From Kerstersia similis (GTDB taxonomy: Bacteria; Pseudomonadota; Gammaproteobacteria; Burkholderiales; Burkholderiaceae_B), in contig NZ_CBCSIQ010000040.1 of the NCBI RefSeq assembly GCF_965139615.1, positions 1 through 19,336 of the forward strand: a stretch of DNA of 19,336 nt, given 5' to 3'. A program made the position numbers and the translations under genes. Of this stretch, positions 8,125 through 15,841 are shown piece by piece; the first letter of the stretch is position 1; each line of letters begins with the position of its first letter. Under the pieces are notes generated by a model that made no database searches, was not told the origin of the DNA, and worked only from the letters and a program-made list of their open reading frames with translations.

Positions 8125-8232
8125 ACCCTTCTCCTAAGTAGATCGGAAAGAAAATGAGAACGCCTATGCTTTCTTAAGTTGAAGACGCAGAGGCGGGTCT
8201 TTCGGACACCTGGAGGGGAGATTGTTTTTTTT

Positions 8233-8253
8233 AATCGAAAATAATTTTCGATT
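8233..8253 (-). promoter_or_regulatory. Candidate Fur box / AT-rich operator upstream of the receptor gene
   Basis: A perfect 9-bp-arm inverted repeat with TAA centre lies in otherwise GC-rich DNA. Its inner 15 bp (8236-8250), CGAAAATAATTTTCG, is a 7-1-7 inverted repeat matching 10 of 14 symmetric positions of the Fur consensus TGATAATnATTATCA. It lies 112 bp before the receptor TTG start. Iron-dependent repression of the receptor is inferred. On the minus strand the palindrome is followed by A rather than T, so it is not a terminator for fecR; read on the plus strand it would have a short T run, but no gene there uses it. Confidence 0.55.
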
Positions 8254-8288
8254 TTATGGGGGCGGCCGGGTCGGCCAGGCCGGGCCCG

Positions 8289-9377
8289 TCAACGGCTGTG
8301 GATTTCCAGCCCGTGCTCGGTTTGCTTCAGTTGCACTGGCAACATGCGAGGCAGCAGATGCGCAAAGTTGTCGAAATCCTTGCTGTTGAAACTGCCGCCG
8401 ATGCGCAGCGCAGATGCAGCGGTGCTGGTGACAGTGACCTGGACGGGGGCATAGCGCTGGAATTCCTCGATCGCCTGGCTGAGCGGCGTATCTTCGAAAG
8501 TGATCCGGCCATGGCGCCAGTTGGCAATGCTTTCCGGAGCGATGCGGGAGAAGGCGAAGCTGTTTTGGCCTGGCGCCAGGCTGGCGCGCATGCCGGTCGT
8601 CAAGGGCGCGCCTGCGGGGTTGATCCATGGCCAGTCCGGCCACCAGGCGCGGGTGCGTGCGACGGCAACTTTGCCGGATGCGACGGCGACGCCTGCTTGT
8701 CCCGGTGCCACGCCAGTGGTGCTGTAGCGCACGGCGAATTGCGTGCCTAGCACCGTGGCTTGCAGTATCGGCGTTTGAACCGTGAATGGGCGGGATGGAT
8801 CCGGTGCAACCTCAAACCAGGCCTGGCCATTTTCGAGCACGATTTTCCTGTGCCTGGCGTAGGTGGTGGCGGTCAGGCGCGTTGCGCTGTCCAGCACGAT
8901 GATGCTGCCATCGGGCAGGACGATACGCTCCTGTTCGCCGACTGCCGTGGCATAGCTGGCCTGAAATTGCGGGTACTCATACTGATGCCAGATATAGCCT
9001 GCCGTGGCAGTGAGCAGAAAAGAGAATGCCATACAGGCGAATACCGGCCGCCTGGCGGGTTGCCAGGGGCGCGTTGCCGGCAGGAAGCGTTGGCGCAACC
9101 GGCGCATTCTGGTTTTCTGCCCGTTGCGACGGTCTGGGTGACGCTGCGCCTGTGGCGGGGATTCGAGGTGCTTGCGGGGGATCTGGCGCAGCGCCTGCAT
9201 CATGGTTGCCAGGTTGTTGTAGGCTGCCCGGTGTTCAGGGGCAGCGTTCAGCCAGTCAGCCAATGCCTGCGCCTGGGCAGGGCTGAAATCCGGTTGTCTG
9301 CTTTGTAGCAGCCAGTCAGCGGCGATATCGTCGATATCGCCAGCCGTGGTCGGGGTCTGGCCAGGGTCACGGCTCAT
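8289..9377 (-). CDS. fecR: FecR-type membrane regulator of the ECF sigma factor
   Basis: The product has 362 residues. The cytoplasmic N domain has the usual AADWLLQSRQPDFSPAQAQA and LADWLNAAPEHRAAY pattern (about 19-53), which contacts the sigma factor. A basic linker precedes one membrane helix at about 111-129 (PVFACMAFSFLLTATAGYI). The periplasmic FecR domain follows, with VGEQERIVLPDGSIIVLDSATRL, QAWFEV and TVLGTQFAVR (about 145-220). The C-terminal part (291-360; FEDTPLSQAIEEFQRYAPVQV) is STN-like and is the part expected to touch the receptor's STN domain. Length is slightly above the usual 320. The ATG at 9377 has AGGGA five bases upstream, and the gene overlaps the sigma gene by 11 bp, so the two are co-translated. 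The gene symbol denotes the family, not proven orthology with ferric-citrate fecR. Confidence 0.93.
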   Translation of the reverse strand: MSRDPGQTPTTAGDIDDIAADWLLQSRQPDFSPAQAQALADWLNAAPEHRAAYNNLATMMQALRQIPRKHLESPPQAQRHPDRRNGQKTRMRRLRQRFLPATRPWQPARRPVFACMAFSFLLTATAGYIWHQYEYPQFQASYATAVGEQERIVLPDGSIIVLDSATRLTATTYARHRKIVLENGQAWFEVAPDPSRPFTVQTPILQATVLGTQFAVRYSTTGVAPGQAGVAVASGKVAVARTRAWWPDWPWINPAGAPLTTGMRASLAPGQNSFAFSRIAPESIANWRHGRITFEDTPLSQAIEEFQRYAPVQVTVTSTAASALRIGGSFNSKDFDNFAHLLPRMLPVQLKQTEHGLEIHSR

Positions 9378-9870
9378 GCTGATCCCTGCATGCTTTGCAA
9401 GCCATCATGGCGCGCAAAATGTGTTTTTTTACCATGCTGCTGGAGATACCCATGCGTTGCGCGATTTCGTCGTTGGAAAGACCGTCGTACAAGTGCATCC
9501 GGAAGGCTTCCTGGCAACGTGGCGGTAGCGACCGGATGGTTTTGATATAGATCTCTGCCGCGCGTTTGCGTTCCAGTATCGTGCCGGGTTCTTCCTGTTG
9601 CGTCCAGTGTGCCGGCAGTTCTTCCGTTTGCCAGTTTTCCAGCGGTTCTTCCGCACGTACCTGGCGGCGGCGGGCATTATCCGTCAGCAGGTTGCGGGCG
9701 ACCTGGTACAAGAGGCTGCGGGGGTTGCGGACTTCGGTGCCGGTCTGGGAGGCATGTAGGATGCGGGTGACGCTTTCCTGGGCAATATCATCGACGGTAT
9801 GGACGTCTTCGCCTTGGCGCAGCAGAAATCGCCGCAGCTCTTGATAATAACGAAGTACAGCATCAACCAT
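9367..9870 (-). CDS. fecI: ECF RNA polymerase sigma factor, FecI type
   Basis: The product has 167 residues from the ATG at 9870. The sigma-2 region spans about 1-70 (YYQELRRFLLRQ, VDDIAQESVTRIL, PRSLLYQVARNLLTDNARR). The sigma-4 region spans about 100-160 (IRSLPPRCQEAFRMHLYDGL, SNDEIAQRMGISSSMVKKHI) with the helix-turn-helix typical of FecI/PupI/FpvI. It should direct transcription of the receptor operon when the loaded receptor signals through FecR. The ATG start matches the family N terminus, although no good Shine-Dalgarno precedes it; an in-frame TTG at 9936 would add 22 residues rich in Ser and Gly and also lacks a ribosome site. The family is sure, the exact start less so. The symbol is a family name. 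Confidence 0.93.
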   Translation of the reverse strand: MVDAVLRYYQELRRFLLRQGEDVHTVDDIAQESVTRILHASQTGTEVRNPRSLLYQVARNLLTDNARRRQVRAEEPLENWQTEELPAHWTQQEEPGTILERKRAAEIYIKTIRSLPPRCQEAFRMHLYDGLSNDEIAQRMGISSSMVKKHILRAMMACKACRDQHEP

Positions 9871-9965
9871 GAGATTTATGGCACCGTGACACGTGACAGA
9901 CTTCAGGCTTGATGACGAGTTACCGCTGCCGCCCAAGGATGAAAAGAAGAATCAATTTCGTTTGT

Positions 9966-9980
9966 TGGCATTATATGCCA
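9966..9980 (-). promoter_or_regulatory. Possible promoter -10 inside a palindrome upstream of the sigma gene
   Basis: TGGCATTATATGCCA is an inverted repeat with 6-bp arms. Its minus strand contains a perfect TATAAT (9970-9975). No convincing TTGACA lies 16-18 bp upstream, which suggests an activated or weak promoter. A second A/T-rich inverted repeat, AATCT and AGATT around CTTT, lies directly upstream near 9983-9996. A start near 9963 would leave a leader of about 90 bases before the ATG at 9870. It may be an operator for iron control, but it does not match the Fur consensus well. Confidence 0.4.
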
Positions 9981-10037
9981 TTAATCTAAAGAGATTTTCA
10001 CGATGCACATCGCGGCGGAATGGCGGGCCAGGCCGAG

Positions 10038-10478
10038 TTACCGCGTTAGCGCCGCCATCACTGCCTGGCGGCAGGCTGCCAGCTTTTCACGGCGGTCGGT
10101 TTCTTTTTGCGGGTCAGGTTCGCGGTGTGGCGTGGCCCAGATGGCATCGGGAAAGTGCGGGTCGTCGCGCCAGCGCGGGATGATGTGCCAGTGCAGATGC
10201 GGCACCATGTTGCCCAGTGCCGCCAGGTTGATTTTGTCTGGCGCCAGCGTTTCGCGCAGGATGCGTTCGACACGGATGACGATGTCCATCAAGCGCGCAC
10301 GCTGGGCATCGGTCAGATCACTCATTTCGGCGATGTGCGGATTCCATATGACTCGCATGTAGCCAGGGTAGCCGGGCATTTCGACTTCGATGACGCGCAG
10401 ATCGTCGTTTTGCCAGAGGAGCGAGCCGCCTGCGGATTGGCACAGCGGGCAGGCGGGCGCGGAAGGGGTCGGGTTCAT
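10038..10478 (-). CDS. HIT-family (histidine triad) nucleotide-binding hydrolase
   Basis: The product has 146 residues, the usual size for a bacterial HIT protein. The triad HLHWHII is complete at residues 94-100 (His94, His96, His98), preceded by the ligand-contacting ALGNMVP. An N-terminal CPLC pair (Cys10, Cys13) may bind zinc, as in several HIT branches. GYPGYMRVIWNPHIAEMSDL (38-57) is the typical substrate-binding strand and helix region. HIT enzymes hydrolyse AMP or ADP conjugates such as phosphoramidates or dinucleoside polyphosphates in the cytoplasm; the exact substrate is not evident. The ATG at 10478 lies 21 bp after the stop of the polyphosphate:AMP phosphotransferase gene, so both are probably in one transcript. 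No strong Shine-Dalgarno is visible. Confidence 0.93.
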   Translation of the reverse strand: MNPTPSAPACPLCQSAGGSLLWQNDDLRVIEVEMPGYPGYMRVIWNPHIAEMSDLTDAQRARLMDIVIRVERILRETLAPDKINLAALGNMVPHLHWHIIPRWRDDPHFPDAIWATPHREPDPQKETDRREKLAACRQAVMAALTR

Positions 10479-10499
10479 AAGTGGCGGGTAGTGGGCAGA

Positions 10500-12062
10500 T
10501 CAGCTTTTGAGTGCTTTTTCCAGCACGGTGACGATGTGCTGCAGCAGCGCAACGCGCGCCTGGCGTTTATCGTTGGCAGGTAGGACGCACCAAGGTGCAT
10601 GCTCGGTGTGTGTGAGTTGCAGCATGTCCCTGGCGGCTTTTTCATATTGCGGCCAGCGCTTGCGGTTGCGCCAGTCGTCCGGCGTGATTTTGTAGCGTTT
10701 GGCCGGGTTGTGTTCGCGCTCATGGAAGCGGCGCAGCTGTTCGTCACGGCTGACGGACAGCCACACTTTGATGACGATCGTGCCATTCTCGTGCAGCTGG
10801 CGCTCGAAGTCGTTGATTTCCGAGTAGGCCCGGCGGCGCGTGGAGTCGTTGATCAGCCCTTCCACCCGTTCTACCAGGACGCGGCCGTACCAGGTGCGGT
10901 CGAAGACCGTGGTGCGGCCATGGCTGGGAACGTGCCGCCAGAAACGCCAGAGGTAGGGGTGCGCCAGTTCATCATCCGTGGGCGCACTGATGGGCACCAC
11001 TTCATAGCTGCGTGCATCCAGTGCGCGGGTGACGCGGCGGATGGAGCCACCTTTGCCAGAGGCATCCATGCCTTCCAGCGCGAGCACCAGGCTGCGTTTG
11101 CCAAAGGCGGCTTCGCGTACCAGGCGGCCCAGGCGGGCTTGCCATTTGAGTAGCGCTTTTTTGTATTGCTTGCGCGAAAGGCGCGGGGTGTCGGTAGGGA
11201 GATCCAGCGTGACGGGGCGCTTGCACGGGACTGATGCGTCTTCAGGCGGCGCGACGCGTTTGCGCGGCGGCGCTTGCAGGGCCTTGAGCACGATGCTGGC
11301 GGTTTCGATGGCGCGTACCTTTTCGTCGGCGCTGGGAATGATATGCCAGGGCGCATAGGGCGTCTGCGTTGCCTCAATGGCTGCGGCGCCGATGTCGCGG
11401 ATGGCCTTGAAGTTCTCGGCCACTTGCTTGTCGGTTTCCGTGACCTCCCAGGCCGTCATCTTGTTGGACAGCAGGTGCTGCGTGCGTGCGCTTTGCGCGT
11501 CGCGCGACATGTGGAACCAGAGCTTGATGATTTGCACGCCTTCGGCGGCGAGCAAGGCTTCGAAGGCGCGGATTTCACGGATGCCGCGCAGCAGATCCGC
11601 CGAGGTCATGTCGCTGTGCGCGTATTGCCGCAAATGCGCTTCGTACCAGGAGCCGAAGACGATCCCGGTGCGGCCGCGCGTCGGCAGGGCGTTCCAGTAG
11701 CGCCACAGTGGCGGGCGCATGGCCTGCTCCGGGGTAGGGTCGCCAAATGCGATGGTGCTGATGTGGCGTGGATCCATCCACTCATTGAGCTGATTGATGG
11801 CTGCGCCCTTGCCGACACCGTCGAGTCCGGTGACGACGATGAGCAGTGAGCGCTGGTTTTCCTGCAGGCGGTCATATTGCGCTTGGATCAGACTGGTGCG
11901 CAGTTTGGCCTCGCGCTCCTTGGCGATGGCCTTGGACAAGCTGGGGTCAGATTCGGCGACGGAAAACAGATCGTCGGCGCCGCGGGTGTAGGCGCGTGGA
12001 ACGTTCTCCAGAAGTTCGGCCGCAGTTGGCAGGCTGGCGGTTTTCTGACTGTTGTTGCCCAT
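10500..12062 (-). CDS. pap: Polyphosphate:AMP phosphotransferase (two-domain, class II PPK2)
   Basis: The product has 520 residues made of two tandem PPK2 domains, the layout of the polyP-dependent enzyme that phosphorylates AMP to ADP. Domain 1 (about 45-265) has Walker A GLDGVGKG (79-86) but a degenerate second motif, FGSWYEA (136-142), in which the usual Asp-Arg pair is missing. Domain 2 (about 295-515) has GMDASGKG (331-338) and intact VFDRTWYGR (386-394), so it should be the catalytic half. RYKITPDDWRNR (456-467) is typical of the lid and C-terminal part. It is cytoplasmic and regenerates ADP from AMP during energy or phosphate stress. The ATG at 12062 has GGGGA six bases upstream. It is followed by the HIT gene after 21 bp. 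The loss of key residues in the N-terminal half is known for this family and is not a sign of decay. Confidence 0.94.
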   Translation of the reverse strand: MGNNSQKTASLPTAAELLENVPRAYTRGADDLFSVAESDPSLSKAIAKEREAKLRTSLIQAQYDRLQENQRSLLIVVTGLDGVGKGAAINQLNEWMDPRHISTIAFGDPTPEQAMRPPLWRYWNALPTRGRTGIVFGSWYEAHLRQYAHSDMTSADLLRGIREIRAFEALLAAEGVQIIKLWFHMSRDAQSARTQHLLSNKMTAWEVTETDKQVAENFKAIRDIGAAAIEATQTPYAPWHIIPSADEKVRAIETASIVLKALQAPPRKRVAPPEDASVPCKRPVTLDLPTDTPRLSRKQYKKALLKWQARLGRLVREAAFGKRSLVLALEGMDASGKGGSIRRVTRALDARSYEVVPISAPTDDELAHPYLWRFWRHVPSHGRTTVFDRTWYGRVLVERVEGLINDSTRRRAYSEINDFERQLHENGTIVIKVWLSVSRDEQLRRFHEREHNPAKRYKITPDDWRNRKRWPQYEKAARDMLQLTHTEHAPWCVLPANDKRQARVALLQHIVTVLEKALKS

Positions 12063-12176
12063 GGATATTCCCCGGAGTGTGTTTAGTTTTCAGGCTAACA
12101 GACCCGGGGCGTACGTGCCAGAGGCTCGCATCCCTGGCAGGCAGAAGGGCGGCGGGCTGCCGCCGGTTTCATGGCA

Positions 12177-13337
12177 TCAGGGCTGGCCGCACATCAGGCG
12201 CACCATGCGGGCGTAGATGGCGGTGGCGCCATGCAGCTGTTCCAGGGCGATGGATTCGTCGATGATGTGCGCGTCTTCTTCGTTGCCCGGGCCCAGGCCG
12301 ATGGTGGGAATGCCGCGCCTGCCTGCGGATTCGGAACCATTGGTGCAGAATGGCCAGCTGCCCACGATGGGTTCGCGGCCGGCCTGGCGGACGGCTTCAC
12401 GCGTCAGGCGCAGCAGGCTGGAGTCAGCCTCGCAACGCCAGGCGGGCAGCCAGCGGGGCGGGGTGGCGTGGCAGCCGGTAAAGGTGGAGACGAGGTCTTC
12501 GCTGACCTGTAGCGTGAAATTCTCCAGGCCATGCCGCTGGAGGTGGGCGCGGATCTGCCCGAGGACATCATCCAGGCTTTCACCGACGATAGTGCGCCGG
12601 TCGAAGCGCAGGGTGGCGCTGAGCGGAATCATCGAAATCGACGGATATGGGTCGGAAATGATATCCGTGGGTACCAGCAGCGCCGGGCCTAGCACCGGGT
12701 CCTGCGGCAGCGGCAGGCTTTCCAGCGCCGTGAGCGCCCGCGCCGCGGCATGCAGCGGGTTGATTCCCATGTGGGGGTTGGCGGCGTGGGCCGGCTTGCC
12801 GTGAAAGCGCAGCAGGATTTCCACGCGGCCCTTTTGCCCGGCGCGTATCTGCAGCTTCGAGGGTTCGCAGATGACGACGGCGCCCGGCTGGCAGGCATCC
12901 AGCACCGGGGCCAGGGCGTGTCCTTCAATGACTTCTTCCAGCACGCTGGCGGACACCGCCACGCGCTGCCTGAGCCCTTGCCGCGCCGCCTGGGCGACGC
13001 CGCAGATGGCCGCGGCGACACCACCTTTCATGTCGGTGCTGCCGCGTCCGTACAGGCGGCCGTCATGGATTTCGCCGCCGAAGGGGTCGAAACGCCAGTC
13101 GCCGGTGACTGGCACGACGTCCATGTGGCCATCGAACAGCAGGGCGATGTCGGTGCCTGCGGGGCCGACAATGCCCAGCACGGAGCCGTTGGCATCGGTA
13201 TGCACTTCATCGAAGCCGGCGGCGCGCATGGTGTCGGCCATCAGGCGCGCCATGCCGGCCTCCTGGCCGGACAGGCTGGGAATTCTGACCATGGCTTGGG
13301 TCAGGGCTACGACGTCCATGTCCATTATGGTATCCAT
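12177..13337 (-). CDS. M20 metallohydrolase, YgeY-like deacylase/dipeptidase
   Basis: The product has 386 residues with the M20 layout: first zinc-site motif DGHMDVVP (His71, Asp73), bridging Asp102 in GRGSTDMKGG, catalytic Glu134 and ligand Glu135 (LEEVIEGH), Glu158 (ICEPS), and His357 in GNEEDAHIIDES. A lid domain (about 176-290) is present. FCTNGSESAGRRGIPTIGLG (330-349) and WRFDPFGGEI (81-90) resemble E. coli YgeY, the uncharacterised hydrolase encoded beside diaminopropionate ammonia-lyase (ygeX), and the same partnership occurs here. It probably removes an N-acyl group from an amino acid in the cytoplasm; ArgE/DapE-like specificity is the alternative. ATG codons at 13337, 13325 and 13319 are all possible starts, since none has a strong ribosome site. 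It lies 46 bp after the transporter gene and is the last gene of the catabolic operon. Confidence 0.88.
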   Translation of the reverse strand: MDTIMDMDVVALTQAMVRIPSLSGQEAGMARLMADTMRAAGFDEVHTDANGSVLGIVGPAGTDIALLFDGHMDVVPVTGDWRFDPFGGEIHDGRLYGRGSTDMKGGVAAAICGVAQAARQGLRQRVAVSASVLEEVIEGHALAPVLDACQPGAVVICEPSKLQIRAGQKGRVEILLRFHGKPAHAANPHMGINPLHAAARALTALESLPLPQDPVLGPALLVPTDIISDPYPSISMIPLSATLRFDRRTIVGESLDDVLGQIRAHLQRHGLENFTLQVSEDLVSTFTGCHATPPRWLPAWRCEADSSLLRLTREAVRQAGREPIVGSWPFCTNGSESAGRRGIPTIGLGPGNEEDAHIIDESIALEQLHGATAIYARMVRLMCGQP

Positions 13338-13383
13338 TGTTGCAGTGGCGCGGGCGGGGCCGCCCGCGCCGGGGTTGAAGGAA

Positions 13384-14715
13384 TCAGCGGTTCACCAGCT
13401 CACGCGGTACGCGGTAAACCAGAATGGCCCCCAGCACCGTAAAGCTGGCGAGGAAGTACATGCCGCCATCGGTGGAGCCGGTCAGCTCCTTGATCCAGCC
13501 GATGACATACGGGCTGACAAACGCGGCCAGGCCGGCAAAGGAGTTGATGCCTGCGATGCCCGCCGCGGCGCTTTTGCCATCGAGAAAGGCCGTGGGCAGG
13601 CTCCAGAACAGCGGCGAGCAGACCATGCAGCCAGCAGCGGCAATGGACAGCATCGCGACAGCCAGCATCGGGTTGTGGCTGAACAGCGTACTGAGCGCCA
13701 GTCCGGTGCCGCCAATCAGGAAAGGAAAGATCATGTGCCAGCGGCGTTCGCGGCTGCGGTCGGAATGGCGGCACACCAGGATCATCGACACCACGGCGCA
13801 GATGTTGGGCACGGCAGTCAGCAGGCCGACATCCAGCAAGGAGCTGACGCCCGTGGAGCGAATGACGGACGGGATCCAGAAGGCCAGGCCGGACAGGCTG
13901 GAGACCGTGCAGTAGCAGATCAGCGCCATGTGCACGACACGGCGGTCGCGGAACAGCCGCAGCAGCGAGACGTGTTCGGTCTTGGTGGCGCGTTCGGCGC
14001 TCAGGTTGGCGTTCAGGCGGGCCTTTTCCTCGGGGCTCAGCCAGCGGGCGTCGTCGATGCGGTTATCCAGGTACCAGAGCACGGCCAGGCCGAGCAGCAC
14101 CGAAGGGATGGCTTCGATGATGAACATCCATTGCCAGCCGGACAGGCTGTGCGTGCCATGGAAGGATTCCATGATCCAGCCTGAGAGTGGGCCACCCAGG
14201 ATGCCGGCAAAGGGGACGGCGGTCATGAATACCGCAACGATCTGGCCGCGGCGATGCGAGGGGAACCAGTAGGTCAGGTAGAGGATGATGCCGGGATAGA
14301 AACCGGCCTCAGCAGCGCCCAGCAGAAAGCGCAGGATGTAGAACTGGGTAGGGGTCTGGGTGAGCGCCATGGCGGCCGAGATCAGCCCCCAGAGCACCAT
14401 GATCCGGGCCAGGGTTTTCTTGGCGCCGATGCGGTGCATCAGGACGTTGCTGGGAACCTCGAAAAGAAAATAGCCGATGAAGAATATCCCCGCGCCCAGC
14501 CCATAGACGGCTTCGCTGAACTGCAGGTCGTCGAGCATCTGCAGCTTGGCAAAACCGACGTTGACGCGGTCGAGAAAGGCAGCGATATAGCAGGCCATCA
14601 GGAATGGCAGCAGGCGCCAGGCAACCTTGCGATAGAGCGCGTTATCCTTGGCGGCGCCGGTGTCTGTTGCGGCGGCAAGGCCAGGCGTTGCGGCGCCTCC
14701 CAGTGATTGATCCAT
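13384..14715 (-). CDS. MFS transporter, ACS (anion:cation symporter) family
   Basis: The product has 443 residues with about 12 hydrophobic segments, a central basic cytoplasmic loop (EEKARLNANLSAERATKTEH) and short soluble ends. AAFLDRVNVGFAKLQM (45-60) in the first helix and MHRIGAKKTLARI (93-105) in the loop after helix 2 are typical of the ACS branch, which takes up organic anions such as phthalate, tartrate, glucarate or hydroxy and amino acid derivatives by symport. The ATG at 14715 has AAGGAG five bases upstream; an earlier in-frame codon at 14832 would add a 39-residue hydrophilic leader. The gene lies between the D-carbamoylase and the YgeY-like hydrolase, so its likely cargo is the N-substituted amino acid used by this cluster. 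The substrate is inferred from context. Confidence 0.92.
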   Translation of the reverse strand: MDQSLGGAATPGLAAATDTGAAKDNALYRKVAWRLLPFLMACYIAAFLDRVNVGFAKLQMLDDLQFSEAVYGLGAGIFFIGYFLFEVPSNVLMHRIGAKKTLARIMVLWGLISAAMALTQTPTQFYILRFLLGAAEAGFYPGIILYLTYWFPSHRRGQIVAVFMTAVPFAGILGGPLSGWIMESFHGTHSLSGWQWMFIIEAIPSVLLGLAVLWYLDNRIDDARWLSPEEKARLNANLSAERATKTEHVSLLRLFRDRRVVHMALICYCTVSSLSGLAFWIPSVIRSTGVSSLLDVGLLTAVPNICAVVSMILVCRHSDRSRERRWHMIFPFLIGGTGLALSTLFSHNPMLAVAMLSIAAAGCMVCSPLFWSLPTAFLDGKSAAAGIAGINSFAGLAAFVSPYVIGWIKELTGSTDGGMYFLASFTVLGAILVYRVPRELVNR

Positions 14716-14806
14716 GTTGTCTCCTTGGTGTTTGTGTTTTTTCAGGCAAAACGTCCCCCTGCGTGCCGAAATGGCCGCATGCCTGTTTTGTTTTTCGGGG
14801 GAACCT

Positions 14807-14848
14807 GGGCCTGCCCGGCAGGCCCTCCTCAAAGCCGGGCGGGCAGGC
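14807..14848 (-). promoter_or_regulatory. Two mutually exclusive hairpins in the leader of the transporter gene
   Basis: A 19-bp palindrome at 14807-14825 (GGGCCTGCC, C, GGCAGGCCC) can fold on itself. Its part 14809-14817 is also fully complementary to 14840-14848 (9 bp). In the minus-strand RNA the segment from 14840-14848 is made first, so it could sequester one arm. Both sit in the 146-bp gap between the D-carbamoylase stop and the transporter start, the largest gap in the operon. No U-tract follows. They may tune expression or protect the 3' end of the upstream message. Confidence 0.4.
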
Positions 14849-14861
14849 TGTCAGACGTCAT

Positions 14862-15806
14862 TCAGGCGGGCAGCGCCTCCGGTTCGATGGCGCCGCGCCG
14901 TTCGGTGATGAGGCCGTAGGCCTCGGGACGGCGGTGGCGTTCGAAGTTGAAGGTGGTGGTTTTGTAGGAACGGCACAGATCCAGGTCGCAGCGCGCAATG
15001 GCCAGTTCGTCGCCCTTGGTCGAGCAGGCGGCAACGATTTCGCCGGATGGCGCGATGATGCAGCTGCCGCCGATCATTTCGCAGCCTTCCTCATTGCCGG
15101 CCTTGGCGACGCCGACGACCCAGGTGCCGTTCTGGTACGCACCGGCCTGCATGACCAGCTGGTTGTGGAACATGGACAGGTCATCGTGTTCGGGGGCGGG
15201 CGGGTTGTGCACCGGGGTGTTGTAGCCCATCATGATCATTTCCACGCCTTGCAGGCCCATGACACGGTAGGTCTCGGACCAGCGCCTGTCGTTGCACAGC
15301 GCCATGCCCATGATGCCGCCAAAACCGCGCCAGACATCAAAAGACGAGCCGGGTTCGAAGTAGTACTTTTCCAGGTGCTGGAAGGCGCGCCAGGGTTCGT
15401 TCTGGGCGTGGCCGGGCAGATGCACCTTGCGGTACTTGCCGATGATCTTGCCGCTTTGATCGACCAGGATGGAAGTGTTGTAGCGGTGCTTGACGCCATT
15501 TTCCATGGCCAGCTCGGCATAGCCGAGATAGAAGCCGATACGCAGCTGGGCGGCCGTCTCGAACAGAATGCGGGTTTCCGGGCCGGGCATTTCAGCTTCG
15601 TAGTAGGCATCCATTTCTGCCTGGTCTTCCACATACCAGCGGGGGAAGAAAGTGGTCAGCGCGAGTTCGGGGAAGACGACCAGCTGGCAGCCCATGGCAT
15701 GAGCATTGCGCAGGTGCTCGACGAGCCGGGCGACGACGGCGCGGCGGCTGTCGGTACGGTGGATGGGGCCCAGCTGGGCGGCGGCGACATTGACGATGCG
15801 TGACAT
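14862..15806 (-). CDS. N-carbamoyl-D-amino acid hydrolase (D-carbamoylase), nitrilase superfamily
   Basis: The product has 314 residues and aligns along its length with the Agrobacterium D-carbamoylase (about 304 residues) from memory. Shared stretches include VVFPELALTTFFPRW, YEAEMPGP, NTSILVDQSGKIIGKYRK, LPGH, FQHLEKYYFEPG, CNDRRW and GYNTPVHNPP. The catalytic triad is present: Glu47, Lys127 and Cys171. The enzyme splits N-carbamoyl-D-amino acids into D-amino acid, CO2 and ammonia in the cytoplasm. The ATG at 15806 has AAGGAA six bases upstream and matches the family start; an upstream codon at 15977 would overlap the previous gene and add an Arg-rich leader. It lies 35 bp after the L-carbamoylase. 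No hydantoinase or racemase gene is in the window, unlike classical hydantoin clusters. Confidence 0.93.
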   Translation of the reverse strand: MSRIVNVAAAQLGPIHRTDSRRAVVARLVEHLRNAHAMGCQLVVFPELALTTFFPRWYVEDQAEMDAYYEAEMPGPETRILFETAAQLRIGFYLGYAELAMENGVKHRYNTSILVDQSGKIIGKYRKVHLPGHAQNEPWRAFQHLEKYYFEPGSSFDVWRGFGGIMGMALCNDRRWSETYRVMGLQGVEMIMMGYNTPVHNPPAPEHDDLSMFHNQLVMQAGAYQNGTWVVGVAKAGNEEGCEMIGGSCIIAPSGEIVAACSTKGDELAIARCDLDLCRSYKTTTFNFERHRRPEAYGLITERRGAIEPEALPA

Positions 15807-15841
15807 GGTGGTGGTTCCTTGTGATTGTTTTTGGGGAAGAA

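Noticed and set aside
8233..8255. The same AT-rich palindrome as a rho-independent terminator of fecR
   Set aside because: On the minus strand the palindrome is followed by A residues, not T. The T run exists only on the plus strand, where no gene ends nearby. An operator fits better.
10500..11300. Loss of the Asp-Arg pair or decay in the polyphosphate:AMP phosphotransferase
   Set aside because: The degenerate motif is in the N-terminal domain, where it is normal for two-domain class II enzymes. The C-terminal catalytic half is intact.
12116..12139. TGCCAG/CTGGCA hairpin after the YgeY-like gene as operon terminator
   Set aside because: The six-base stem has a 12-base loop and is followed by GC-rich sequence with no U-tract, so a terminator call is not justified.
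12871..14184. 437-codon plus-strand open frame across the M20 hydrolase and transporter genes
   Set aside because: It crosses two well-supported minus-strand genes and their gap, shows low-complexity Arg/Ala/Gly-rich sequence and matches no family.
14604..15803. 399-codon plus-strand open frame opposite the D-carbamoylase
   Set aside because: It is a mirror of a gene with an intact Glu-Lys-Cys triad; no recognisable domain.
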